From Pseudomonas sp. TH15 (lineage in GTDB: Bacteria; Pseudomonadota; Gammaproteobacteria; Pseudomonadales; Pseudomonadaceae), in contig NZ_JAEKEL010000002.1 of NCBI RefSeq assembly GCF_016651105.1, positions 764,501 through 828,500 of the forward strand: a stretch of 64,000 nt of DNA, in the 5' to 3' direction. This document shows positions 8,772 to 17,281 of this stretch, one piece after another; the stretch's first letter is position 1, and each line of letters begins with the position of its first letter. A model generated the notes under the pieces. It ran no database searches. It was not told where the DNA came from and was given only the letters and a program-made list of their open reading frames with translations. The translations under genes and the position numbers were made by a program.

Positions 8772-9137
8772 ATGTCCAAACTTGCCGAATACCGCCAGCT
8801 TGAAAAACACTTAGCTGAACAGCTCCAGGCCTTGGAAGCACTGAAGGGCGATGCTGCTCTGAAGAAAGAGATAGAGTTCGAAACCAAGCTACGCGAGCTG
8901 CTCGATCATTACAGCTTCAGCCTCAAGCACATCATCAGTGTGCTTGATCCGGAGGGCAGCTCGCGTCGCCAGTCACTTCTTCAAACGGCCGGCAGTCGAA
9001 AGCCTCGCGAGCTTAAGACATACAAGAACCCGCACACCGGCGAAATGGTTCAAACCAAAGGCGGCAATCACAAAACGTTGAAAGAGTGGAAAACCAAGCA
9101 CGGTGCCGACGAAGTGGAAAGCTGGTTGGCCAAATAA
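8772..9137 (+). CDS. MvaT/MvaU-family H-NS-like xenogeneic silencer
   Basis: A 121-residue nucleoid protein of the Pseudomonas MvaT family. The N-terminus MSKLAEYRQLEKHLAEQL is the oligomerising coiled coil. The C-terminal DNA-binding domain carries KTYKNPHTGEMVQTKGGNHK and ends ...LKEWKTKHGADEVESWLAK, all family hallmarks. I chose the ATG at 8772, preceded by AGGAAG, over an upstream in-frame start at 8715 because MvaT proteins begin with MSxLxEYR. Members of this family bind AT-rich DNA and silence acquired genes. The AT-rich defence region starts directly downstream, so this gene may restrain its own island. Confidence 0.9.
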   Translation: MSKLAEYRQLEKHLAEQLQALEALKGDAALKKEIEFETKLRELLDHYSFSLKHIISVLDPEGSSRRQSLLQTAGSRKPRELKTYKNPHTGEMVQTKGGNHKTLKEWKTKHGADEVESWLAK

Positions 9138-9144
9138 CTTCGAT

Positions 9145-9173
9145 GAAAAAAGGCCTCTAATGAGGCCTTTTTT
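9145..9173 (+). terminator. Terminator after the MvaT-like gene
   Basis: AAAAAAGGCCTC-TAAT-GAGGCCTTTTTT is a short perfect hairpin with flanking A and T runs. It can also act on the minus strand, ending the converging ATPase/HNH operon. Confidence 0.85.
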
Positions 9174-9267
9174 CAATACCCATTCTTTCCTACACCTGCT
9201 AATTTTTTTGATTAAGATTTCGCCTGAAAAATATCAGAATCGCCACCATAGCAGGACACTCATTACA

Positions 9268-9936
9268 TCAAACTCTAATCAATTTCTTTTTCAATTCACG
9301 CAGCACTTTATATCTAGCAAGCGGGTCCTGCGTAGACAGATACCTCTCTGCAGTAGCTGCAACTTCCGCATCTTCATACTCCTTCTCCCACCCAAACCGC
9401 CTTATTCTCCGATTCAAACGACAAGCACCAATAGTGAAATGCCCTTCATCAGTCAAATCAACGTAAAAGCCTTCAAATACATCTATGTGCTTATGGTAGG
9501 CATGAAAATGCGGTTGAACAATCCTGAAGGCTTTCTCGGAGCGAGGATATTGGCGTCGAGCCTTGCCACTCTTAACTGTGTCAGGGACCTCCGACATCAC
9601 CTCTTGCTCACGTTTTATTTCGTTGCAATCTGCACATATGACGCACAGATTTTTAGGCTCGAACATAAACTCTCGGTAAAGTGATTTTGGGGCTATATGC
9701 TCAACGTGACAATTCAATGCCGACTTAAGCGAAACCACACCTCTGCAGTAGTAGCAAACGCCTTTTTGCACATCCCGGTAATGATTACGAATATGACAAC
9801 GCACATCCTCGAGATCGGCATCCCCCCAATTAGCATGCGAAAATTCTGGATCCTTCAACTTGGTCTGTATCAAAGTCTGCATTTCGAGCGGAAAAATGAC
9901 AGGCACAGTTATATCAGGCACAGTTATATCAGCCAT
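9268..9936 (-). CDS. HNH endonuclease-domain protein, Septu PtuB-like
   Basis: A 222-residue predicted nuclease. A first zinc pair CYYC (61-64) is followed by the HNH core CHVEHIAPKS (His77/His80), then EPKNLCVICADCNEIKR with a second Cys pair (101/104) and Asn residues. The N-terminus holds a small internal repeat (ITVPDITVPV). The gene overlaps the 3' end of the upstream SMC-like ATPase by 8 bp, so the pair is translationally coupled. ATPase plus HNH is the arrangement of the Septu (PtuA-PtuB) anti-phage system; assignment is by architecture. The sequence is clearly more AT-rich than the flanking chromosome. Confidence 0.8.
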   Translation of the reverse strand: MADITVPDITVPVIFPLEMQTLIQTKLKDPEFSHANWGDADLEDVRCHIRNHYRDVQKGVCYYCRGVVSLKSALNCHVEHIAPKSLYREFMFEPKNLCVICADCNEIKREQEVMSEVPDTVKSGKARRQYPRSEKAFRIVQPHFHAYHKHIDVFEGFYVDLTDEGHFTIGACRLNRRIRRFGWEKEYEDAEVAATAERYLSTQDPLARYKVLRELKKKLIRV

Positions 9937-11290
9937 ATTTTATGGCCATCCCATCTAGCGCTTTGATAAGATCTACCAGGGGATCTTCCGGTCTCAATTC
10001 ACCTTGCATCTTCTTCAATCTTTCAAATTCGAAACTACTTTGCTCATCAAACACTTTAGACCTAGAAACACGAGCAAATATATTCAAAGCGAGACGACTC
10101 AAGTACTCGTTCCTGAAACCCGGGGCCTTAAAGACCTCAGCCAGCTGAAAATCAATTGAACGATGAGCATACAGCTCAGCATCTTGAGCGAGACCACTTT
10201 CCATAGACATGATAAAGCAATTACCGTCCGGCAACTGCGCGACTATCTGGGGTGAGTGCGTAGCAATAATGAAATGGCAACCACGATAATGATTAAAAGT
10301 ATAAAAAAGCAGCTCTATATATTTCTCTTGCCACTCCGGATGCAAACAGATTTCGGGCTCATCGATACAAATTACTGCATCGTCACATATCTGGCTACCG
10401 ATACCGAGCAATGCCATTACTACAGATTGCTCCCCTGAGCTAGCCTCATGGAACTTAATGGGAGAAGAAAAACCGCTCTTGTAAAACATGACTTCTTTGA
10501 GCTGCAGCAAACCCGAACTTGCCAATACTGCAAGGTCATTTGGCTCTCCAAGAAGATCGCCTTCAAAATCCACCCCTTCGCTTGTAATACGTAACTCTAT
10601 CTTAGGAGATCGCTTCGATAGCTTATACATCCTACCCAATATATGTATCAGACAATCCAGCTCATCGCGGGGCTTATTTTGCAACTGACGCAGCGCAATA
10701 TTGGAGTCTGTAGGAAAGAATTTTGGCTGGTTTAACTTATTCTCAATAGTTCTCACCGGATCTGAAGAATCAATTAGCTCCTCCACAAAATTTCTGGAAG
10801 GATACTTCAAAATCACGTTCATTCTGTTCTGATAGCCGAGATACTCTAGAACAGAAACGATTGCATTAGCCTGTACAGCGCTGTTTGATGCGGCACCAAT
10901 CAATGTAAAAATTATCTTTGACATATAGCCCATCCCTAGGCTCATCGTCGATAACCCACGAAGACCGAGATAGCTATATTGGCTACAGTAAGAATCTCTA
11001 CGCAGCAAAGGAAATCTGTCAAACGGACTCGTCGAAACACATATAACCTTTGAAGGAAGCGCATCGAATTCTAGGAAGCCAGTTCTCCTTAGACTTGAAA
11101 CTTCCTCTCGCGTTAGCGACCCAGTGTCAATCAGATCGGGCAATAAATTAGAAACAACTGAGCGGAGCAGGCGGCTTTTGCCCGTGCCATTCTTTCCAAC
11201 GATAACGGTAAATGTATTCTGGTTCTCTCCACGAGAAAAGGGCCGGACAAACTCAAACACACCCTCCTTGCATTCAAATTTCCGAATCAC
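9929..11290 (-). CDS. AAA/SMC-like ATPase, Septu PtuA-like
   Basis: A 453-residue ABC/SMC-type ATPase of the AAA_15/AAA_21 kind. The Walker A is GKNGTGKS (32-39), the signature-like segment is EASSGEQSVVMALLG, the Walker B is VICIDEPEICLHPEW, and the switch histidine lies in IATHSPQIVAQ. It has no membrane segment or TOPRIM domain, which argues against an OLD-type nuclease. With the overlapping HNH gene it forms a two-gene module resembling Septu, in which the ATPase complexes with the nuclease. Related ATPase/nuclease pairs such as retron effectors remain possible, but I see no reverse transcriptase. The 135-bp AT-rich spacer upstream should carry its promoter. Confidence 0.8.
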   Translation of the reverse strand: MIRKFECKEGVFEFVRPFSRGENQNTFTVIVGKNGTGKSRLLRSVVSNLLPDLIDTGSLTREEVSSLRRTGFLEFDALPSKVICVSTSPFDRFPLLRRDSYCSQYSYLGLRGLSTMSLGMGYMSKIIFTLIGAASNSAVQANAIVSVLEYLGYQNRMNVILKYPSRNFVEELIDSSDPVRTIENKLNQPKFFPTDSNIALRQLQNKPRDELDCLIHILGRMYKLSKRSPKIELRITSEGVDFEGDLLGEPNDLAVLASSGLLQLKEVMFYKSGFSSPIKFHEASSGEQSVVMALLGIGSQICDDAVICIDEPEICLHPEWQEKYIELLFYTFNHYRGCHFIIATHSPQIVAQLPDGNCFIMSMESGLAQDAELYAHRSIDFQLAEVFKAPGFRNEYLSRLALNIFARVSRSKVFDEQSSFEFERLKKMQGELRPEDPLVDLIKALDGMAIKYG

Positions 11291-11425
11291 TATTGAGAAC
11301 CTCTTTAACTTAGTATTTTTTTAAAAATGAAAACGTAGCATGATGAGCAATAATATCAGATATCACACTAACAGCATTAAACTTTCACCCGCCACATAAA
11401 CCCTCCCCAGACAACCATCTCAATA

Positions 11426-13933
11426 TCAATAAACTTCAATAGAGACATCAGGAGTAATTTCAGCGGAAATCAAATTAGCTATTTCTGAATACAACTTAAC
11501 ATCGTCACCATCGGAAGATATGGAAACAACCAAACTATATCGAGCGCTACTATTACACCTGCCCAGATGAGGCCTATATCTCCACCAACCAGCAACTGGC
11601 GAAATGGCAATTTTATCTCTCGCAGCCAAATTTATTGCCGGCCCAGTCCATACATCACTATGCACAGAGCCAGCCACAACATGCTTCGAGCCGAACGTCC
11701 AGTTATTATCCGTCTCCGGAGGCGGGGGCTTAAGCTCTAGAGATTCGAGCTTGTTTATACGATGTCTGAACGCGGCCTCAGTTTCCGACCTTCTCTTAAG
11801 ATCGAAACGTAGACCGAAGGATTGATAACGGGCGGGGACCACTTGTGCCATCTCACCTGGACTAGGCTCAACAAAATATGAAAGTGTAATCTTTAATTGA
11901 ACCTCGCGATTTTCGAGGCGCTCCAATTCCGATTTAGGCCAGGGAAGGTCGTAATAATGCACCTCATTAAAGTGTGGCTCACCGTGCTCGCGCCCATGTT
12001 CATCGACCCGCTTGATGAATGGCTGTATAAAAGACTCTGATATCAATGCTAGATCGTTTTGTGCTGACGCCAAAGCACGCTTCAATTGCGGCACTCCATA
12101 GCCAAAATGCCTAGCAAGCATCACACACTCTTTTTTCCCTTTTCCTTTAAGTCTCGCCAGCATCGCCGGGGTCCACTGAGCACTATGGATAATTAGAGCC
12201 CTCACTGTCTCTGGCCAAAGGTCTGGGTGCGCGGCCATAATTGCGGCGGCTAGGCCTGCAGCTTGAGCCGTCGCTGAACTTGTAGCCCAAAACTCTTCAA
12301 TCGGGTTTCTAGTAAAATCTTTACCGGTGGTTAGAATGGAAAGCGCTGGGACTCCAGAAACTATTTGCGTCCCATCAGGGCTGATAGCTTTGTTTCCAGC
12401 TTCGAACACTACCTCTGGCTTGATAGGACTGCGGGCATGCTCCCAATCTATTGATGCACGACTATATGGACTGTGGTCTCCGACACCTGCGACTGCTTGC
12501 CATCCCTCATATCCCGGTTGATTTTGAAATTCTACTTTGTCAGTGAACCCTCCCACAGCTATCGCATTCCATGCTTGAGCGGGGTCTTCAATTGGAAAGT
12601 CATAAAGGTCCGATATATCTTCAGGACTTGAGGAGTCAGGTATATTGCCCGCTGAAAGAATGAATAAGCGCCGAGGTCCAAGCCCGCCTAACTCATCGAA
12701 GTCACCCACCATCGAACCAGAACATATTTGGTCAATTGAAGAGCTCCAGGTTGTAGGTCTCATACCTGAGACATCTTCATTCGAAACAGCCATGCAAAAA
12801 ACTCTATTGCGCAAGGGCGCGTTCGTCTCAGCTAAGCTGACAGCAGACTGAGTGATAAATCCGTAGCTAGACGGATCATTTCTTATCCAACCGCTGGGAG
12901 GCAGAAATTTCACCGACTCCAATCTGGCTTGTAGATCTATGCATCGCTGGTCCGCAAGCGAATATGTCATATCGCCATAAAGCGCCGCACCAGCCATATT
13001 TGTTCCATGCCCGTGGTGATCATCCCTTCCCCAACTTTCATTTACAGCTTGGCAATCACCAGATGAAAGAGCAGGCTGAAGTAACGGGTGCGCATGATTT
13101 ATTCCGTTATCCAAAATACATATGGCGGGGCTATCTTCAACGGGTGATTTAACGCGACTTGATAAATCCGAAATCCAGTCGTATTTTTCACGAGAGGTCA
13201 GTCGCGTGAAGAAGTAGGGATTGTCATTAGCTCTTCGAAGCTCTTCGACTCCGTCAGCATTTCCTACGAGAATTGTCATCTCAAGAGTATTGGCATATAT
13301 CAATAAAACTTCGGTATCTGGAAAGCTGAGTGAATTTTCATTCACTCTAAGTCTAAGCGTATGAACGATGCGAGATACCTGCCCTACTTTCGACGATACG
13401 CACCAGCACTCCCACCATAGATGTTGGGAAAGACCATTTGGAAATGGACGTGAATCTGTCCATAGTGTCTGAATATCCCCCAAAACGAAGCTATTCACGG
13501 CCGAAAACTTAGTATCGTTTTTAGCTTTGCCTGAAGGAGTCTTTTCCTCTGCATATTCCATAAGCTTACGATCGAGGTATCCAATCGAGTTCTCTGGAAC
13601 ATACAATGCTCCAATCATGGCTCCGTTATCCTGGACTCTCAATGCTGACATTCGGATATTCTGAGACTTCCAGTTTAAATCTGGGGGAGCAGCGCCCTCT
13701 TCTAACGACACCTCCAAATACAGGGCTCGTGTGCCCTCGCTGATATCGGTACTGAAATACCCGTTCTGACCAGCAAATGCACGGACAGCAAGATCATATC
13801 CTTCTCGGAGCCGACTGCCGTGATCGTCCTCTCTGCCAGACGATGAGGAACTCATATCCTTTACAGGCCGTTGGTAAGCATGGCCTGTCTTGAATTTTTC
13901 GAATCTGAAGTGCGGGAAGTCGTAGGATGCCAT
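11426..13933 (-). CDS. ietS: Subtilisin-like serine protease, IetS-like
   Basis: An 835-residue protein with a central S8 peptidase domain. The triad is visible as Asp275 in CILDNGINHAH, His309 in HHGHGTNMAGAA, and Ser552 in FWATSSATAQAAGLAAA. No signal peptide is present, so it should act in the cytoplasm. The ~250-residue N-terminal region and ~200-residue C-terminal extension are unlike secreted subtilisins. It lies 54 bp downstream of a AAA ATPase gene. This ATPase-protease pair matches IetA-IetS, first described as a stability/incompatibility toxin-antitoxin module on Agrobacterium Ti plasmids and later listed among anti-phage systems. Within that family the protease is the presumed toxic effector. 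Confidence 0.82.
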   Translation of the reverse strand: MASYDFPHFRFEKFKTGHAYQRPVKDMSSSSSGREDDHGSRLREGYDLAVRAFAGQNGYFSTDISEGTRALYLEVSLEEGAAPPDLNWKSQNIRMSALRVQDNGAMIGALYVPENSIGYLDRKLMEYAEEKTPSGKAKNDTKFSAVNSFVLGDIQTLWTDSRPFPNGLSQHLWWECWCVSSKVGQVSRIVHTLRLRVNENSLSFPDTEVLLIYANTLEMTILVGNADGVEELRRANDNPYFFTRLTSREKYDWISDLSSRVKSPVEDSPAICILDNGINHAHPLLQPALSSGDCQAVNESWGRDDHHGHGTNMAGAALYGDMTYSLADQRCIDLQARLESVKFLPPSGWIRNDPSSYGFITQSAVSLAETNAPLRNRVFCMAVSNEDVSGMRPTTWSSSIDQICSGSMVGDFDELGGLGPRRLFILSAGNIPDSSSPEDISDLYDFPIEDPAQAWNAIAVGGFTDKVEFQNQPGYEGWQAVAGVGDHSPYSRASIDWEHARSPIKPEVVFEAGNKAISPDGTQIVSGVPALSILTTGKDFTRNPIEEFWATSSATAQAAGLAAAIMAAHPDLWPETVRALIIHSAQWTPAMLARLKGKGKKECVMLARHFGYGVPQLKRALASAQNDLALISESFIQPFIKRVDEHGREHGEPHFNEVHYYDLPWPKSELERLENREVQLKITLSYFVEPSPGEMAQVVPARYQSFGLRFDLKRRSETEAAFRHRINKLESLELKPPPPETDNNWTFGSKHVVAGSVHSDVWTGPAINLAARDKIAISPVAGWWRYRPHLGRCNSSARYSLVVSISSDGDDVKLYSEIANLISAEITPDVSIEVY

Positions 13934-13987
13934 GTTGGAGTTTTCCGTAAATCCAAGGCTGAGTTCGCTAGATCAGTAAGCTCTGAT

Positions 13988-14998
13988 TCAATACTGACAA
14001 GTATCCTTCAGCGCGTGACGTTGTTGAAGCGCGTTAATGATCTGCTCAATCGACGCTTGCTTAGAATCGTGAAGAATTAAGTCTTTCACAACTTCAGAGG
14101 AAGCTCGGCTTATTTCTGCTTGACTTAGCCCATCAGCAACCGAAGTTACTTTTGCCCACGGCATCCTCTTAGGCAAATATGCATGCATAAATACTTCAAG
14201 TACTGCCTTGATACCTTTTGAATCAGGCAAGGAGTACTCGACAATCTCGTCAAACCGTCGAAACAGCGCTCTGTCTAATAACTCCGCGTGGTTCGTCGTC
14301 GCCACTACCAAACTATCGGTACTATTAGACTCTTCTAAAAACTGTAAAAAAGAGTTTAGAACTCTCCGCATTTCTCCAACGTCATTATCAGCATTCCGTC
14401 GACCGCCAATCGCATCAAACTCATCAAACAAATAAACCGCCCGCACCGACGCTATTTGGTCAAAAATCAGACGTAGCTTCGACGCTGTTTCTCCCATATA
14501 ACGAGTAATCACCGTTTCCAATCGAATTGTGAACAACGGCAATTTCAGCTCACCCGCCAAGATAGAGGCAGTCAAAGTTTTCCCCGACCCAGGCGGCCCT
14601 ACTAACAATATTCGCGAGCTCGGAGATAACCCATGACTACGAAGTTTATCGCGCTGTCGTTGCTGATGGATAAGCCTATTGAGTTGCGTACGCTTAGCAT
14701 CGTCCAATATCAAATCTTGCATTTGAGATTTTGGATATGTCACAGACAGTAGATTCTCTAGCTCTCCCCTAGGCTTTGAGATGGGAATGGCTACCTGATC
14801 GCTCACACGCTGTTGAAGCGGTTTAATTTGCTTTCTCTTTCGAGCAGCTTCAACCAACGTTTTCAGCTCGTCCGCAACCTCGCGCCGCCCCTGTCGAGCT
14901 TCCGCAGCGGCGACCTGCAAGGCGATCGAGAGGAACTGTTCTTCGTCGCCTTGGTTGTGGCTGCTGAGGAGGGCGATAATTTGTTGGGCCGTAGCCAT
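13988..14998 (-). CDS. ietA: AAA+ ATPase, IetA-like
   Basis: A 336-residue single-domain AAA+ ATPase of the FtsH/CDC48-related class. An N-terminal ~100-residue helical domain is followed by Walker A GPPGSGKT (134-141), Walker B VYLFDEFDAIG (188-198), sensor-1 VVATTNHAELL, and arginine-finger region LFRRFDE. It lies immediately upstream of the subtilisin-like gene in the same orientation, with a 54-bp gap. The partner protein in IetAS modules is thought to control the protease. Base composition is lower in GC than the core genes. The assignment rests on the gene pair rather than on a sequence search. Confidence 0.82.
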   Translation of the reverse strand: MATAQQIIALLSSHNQGDEEQFLSIALQVAAAEARQGRREVADELKTLVEAARKRKQIKPLQQRVSDQVAIPISKPRGELENLLSVTYPKSQMQDLILDDAKRTQLNRLIHQQRQRDKLRSHGLSPSSRILLVGPPGSGKTLTASILAGELKLPLFTIRLETVITRYMGETASKLRLIFDQIASVRAVYLFDEFDAIGGRRNADNDVGEMRRVLNSFLQFLEESNSTDSLVVATTNHAELLDRALFRRFDEIVEYSLPDSKGIKAVLEVFMHAYLPKRMPWAKVTSVADGLSQAEISRASSEVVKDLILHDSKQASIEQIINALQQRHALKDTCQY

Positions 14999-15899
14999 CG
15001 GAGTGTCTTCCCTGCGGTGGGTGGGCTACTGCTTAACGTCAATTCATTCTAGTCGATTGAGCCAATCCGGCCTACCCACGGCCATCTGAATTTCTATCCA
15101 TCGTAAAACTGATAAATCAACCGTCCGGCTTGGGCTTTCGATGAAATTTTGCGGTAGCCGATCACTGATATCGCCCCATCGAATTTCTTGGTTCGGTTGT
15201 AACACCAGCGTACTCAGTAACACGCAAAAACCGAAACCCCGCATGGAGTGTTACGCAATAGAAACCCTTGTTATTCATATAGTTACCGCAACTTGTAACT
15301 CAGGTAACACCAGTAACCTCCATTTTTCACCCCCATGAGTGTCGACGCCTCCAGCGCGAACACAGCTCGACCTAGAGAATTGCTTCTGCAAAGAGGGGCT
15401 GTGCTGTCGTTATCCCATAGTGGATCGGCCCCCGGGCTTTGTTAGCGGGCAGATGCCCAGCTTAGGGAACAGCTGAACCGGGTTAACAATTCATTAGTGC
15501 AAATGCACAAAGCTGCTGATAGGTCGAGGGGACCTATGCATCTCTGACATGGCAGGGGCACATAACCTGCGCGATCTTGTTAGTGGCTGACTCTGTCGCG
15601 GTGGTTTAACAGGTTGACTCCGTTGACGGCGCTGGTGACCATAATCATCAACATGCGAAGCTATCGTTACCCAGACAGTAAAAATAGCGCTTTTCAATCA
15701 TATTTTTTCGATTTCAATCCCTGAAATTTCAGTAACTTTGAAATGCTTCCACTAAGACAGTCCCGCGGGTTTCCGACCCCGTATGCTTAGGTATTCCTCA
15801 GGGGCCCCGGCAGTTTTTCGTCTCAGCCACTGCGATTCAATGCGCTATCCGCTAGCGGCGAGTATCGTGTTTCCCATCAACGCCATTGCTACGGATTGG
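14999..15899. other. Gene-poor island spacer
   Basis: About 900 bp with no convincing gene. A 66-codon minus-strand frame (15044-15244, MRGFGFCVLLSTLVLQPNQ...) begins with ATG 45 bp upstream of ietA's coding start and could be a small leader gene, but it lacks a clear ribosome-binding site or recognisable domain. The rest (15250-15890) has stops in all frames and no tRNA or IS end that I recognise. It probably contains the ietAS promoter and decayed sequence upstream of the transporter gene. Confidence 0.4.
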
Positions 15900-16943
15900 A
15901 TGATGACCAAAAGTATTTTCTACGCCTTGGCCGCTGCTGCACTCTTTGGTGCCAGCACACCTCTCGCCAAGGTTCTGGGACTTAACGTCTCCCCCGTGTT
16001 GCTCGCCGGCTTGCTGTACCTGGGAAGCGGCTTAGGCTTGACGGTTACTAGACTGATCCGTGATCGCGGCTGGCAGCCTTCCGGCTTAACTAAGTCAGAG
16101 TGGCCATGGCTCCTCGGAGCTATTGCATTCGGTGGAGTGTTGGGGCCTGTGTCTTTGATGTTCGGCCTTTCCCTGACATCTGGCACCACTGCTTCGCTGC
16201 TGCTGAACCTTGAAGCTGTGTTGACTGCCCTTCTTGCATGGATGGTTTTCAAGGAGAACGCAGATAGGCGGATCGTCGTTGGAATGATCGCAATAGTTGC
16301 AGGGGGCGTATTGTTGGGCTGGCCTCAAACCTCAGCAGAGATTCATGGGTGGATTGGCCCGGTCGCCGTTGCCGTAGCATGTCTTTGTTGGGCCATTGAT
16401 AACAATCTTACTCGGAAGGTTTCAGCCTCAGATGCATTGTTCATTGCAGGCATCAAGGGATTGGTCGCCGGGGTCGTCAACTGCACCTTGGGAATTGCTC
16501 TTGGAATGCATCTCCCTGAATTGTCTCTACTCGGGCCAACGCTACTCGTAGGCTTCTTAGGATACGGCGTAAGCCTGGTGCTTTTCGTGCTGGCGTTGCG
16601 GGGACTTGGAACAGCACGGACCGGAGCGTATTTCTCTACTGCTCCATTCTTGGGAGCAGCTATTTCAATCCTGTTTCTAGGCGAAGCCGTGTCATGGGTG
16701 TTTTGGGTTGCTGCGGGCCTAATGGGGATTGGAGTCTGGATACACCTCACCGAGAGTCATTCACACGAACATCAACACGATCCTCAGACGCATGAGCATC
16801 GCCACGTTCACGACGAGCACCATCAGCACGAACATTCGTTTGAGTGGAGTGGGACAGGAGCACATAGCCATGCTCATGAACATGCGCCGATCCAACACAG
16901 CCATCCACACTTTCCGGATATTCATCACAGGCACAAACACTGA
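15900..16943 (+). CDS. EamA/DMT-family transporter with histidine-rich C-terminal tail
   Basis: A membrane protein of about 347 residues with ten hydrophobic segments arranged as two EamA repeats (first repeat ALFGASTPLAKVLGLN..., second CLCWAIDNNLTRKVS...). I chose the MMTKSIF start because it directly precedes the first helix; an earlier in-frame start adds an unlikely 39-residue leader. The last ~60 residues are cytoplasmic and packed with histidines (HEHQHDPQTHEHRHVHDEHH and similar), a metal-binding feature. Plain DMT exporters move metabolites or drugs. The tail suggests divalent metal export or metal-sensed activity, but the substrate is unknown. It is the last intact gene before the right att repeat. 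Confidence 0.8.
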   Translation: MMTKSIFYALAAAALFGASTPLAKVLGLNVSPVLLAGLLYLGSGLGLTVTRLIRDRGWQPSGLTKSEWPWLLGAIAFGGVLGPVSLMFGLSLTSGTTASLLLNLEAVLTALLAWMVFKENADRRIVVGMIAIVAGGVLLGWPQTSAEIHGWIGPVAVAVACLCWAIDNNLTRKVSASDALFIAGIKGLVAGVVNCTLGIALGMHLPELSLLGPTLLVGFLGYGVSLVLFVLALRGLGTARTGAYFSTAPFLGAAISILFLGEAVSWVFWVAAGLMGIGVWIHLTESHSHEHQHDPQTHEHRHVHDEHHQHEHSFEWSGTGAHSHAHEHAPIQHSHPHFPDIHHRHKH

Positions 16944-16968
16944 GGGGGAGCCCTAGCACAGAGAAGCG

Positions 16969-16988
16969 TGTATCCCTACATGTATCCC
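16969..16988. promoter_or_regulatory. Integrase arm-type repeats at the right island end
   Basis: Two TGTATCCC copies (16969-16976 and 16981-16988), 12 bp apart, lie ~50 bp inside the right tRNA repeat. The same octamer occurs at 6179 and 6196 at the left end. Iterated motifs at both ends are what integrase arm-binding sites look like. Confidence 0.5.
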
Positions 16989-17039
16989 TAACTTCCAAAA
17001 TGCCTTGGAAGCCATATAGAATATGGAACAAGCAAGTCC

Positions 17040-17281
17040 CCCTCGGGGCACCATATAGCAGTATCTGAAAGTCTCTACCAGACTCTCAGACCCAAAGAAA
17101 CCGGCCACTTGGCCGGTTTTTTTGTGCCTGTCTGTTTAACGTTGTATCCCCTTATCCGCTGTATCCCTGCTTGCATCCTGAGAAAAATCCCGAACTTTGG
17201 ACACAAGGATGAAGCGCGCAGACATCCAGCGCCGCCCTCTCCCTGACACCACACTTGCGGGATTGAGGCAGGAATCAAAGG
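17040..17281 (+). repeat. Right direct repeat: attR plus second integrase 5' region
   Basis: A near-identical copy of 6076-6333. It contains the tRNA-Leu 3' end CCCTCGGGGCACC (17040-17052), the terminator hairpin (17097-17123), the TGTATCCC motifs and the 5' end of an integrase. Because it carries integrase sequence downstream of att, it is the junction with a second tandem element and not a bare attR. Confidence 0.9.
17097..17123 (+). terminator. Duplicated terminator hairpin
   Basis: AACCGGCC-ACTT-GGCCGG with seven T residues, an exact copy of the hairpin that ends tRNA-Leu at 6135-6159. Here it has no intact gene upstream. Confidence 0.8.

Larger units (their letters stand above)
6076..17039. 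mobile_element. Genomic island integrated at the 3' end of tRNA-Leu(CAA)
   Basis: The island starts in the tRNA 3' end (attL, 6076 onward) and ends at a second copy of that tRNA end (17040). It contains an integrase N-terminal fragment beside attL, a broken DUF927 gene, an MvaT-like regulator and two predicted defence gene pairs. The AT-rich stretch at 9.2-15 kb differs sharply from the GC-rich flanks. The right-hand repeat continues into another copy of the integrase 5' region, so a second related element once lay downstream. Both integrases are truncated, so the island is probably no longer self-mobile. The boundaries are inferred from the direct repeat. Confidence 0.85.

Noticed and set aside
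9929..11290. OLD-family nuclease
   Set aside because: The ATPase has no TOPRIM domain after the ABC part; the nuclease is in the separate HNH gene.
15044..15244. 66-codon minus-strand frame upstream of ietA as a gene
   Set aside because: No clear ribosome-binding site or domain; kept only as a possibility within the spacer entry.
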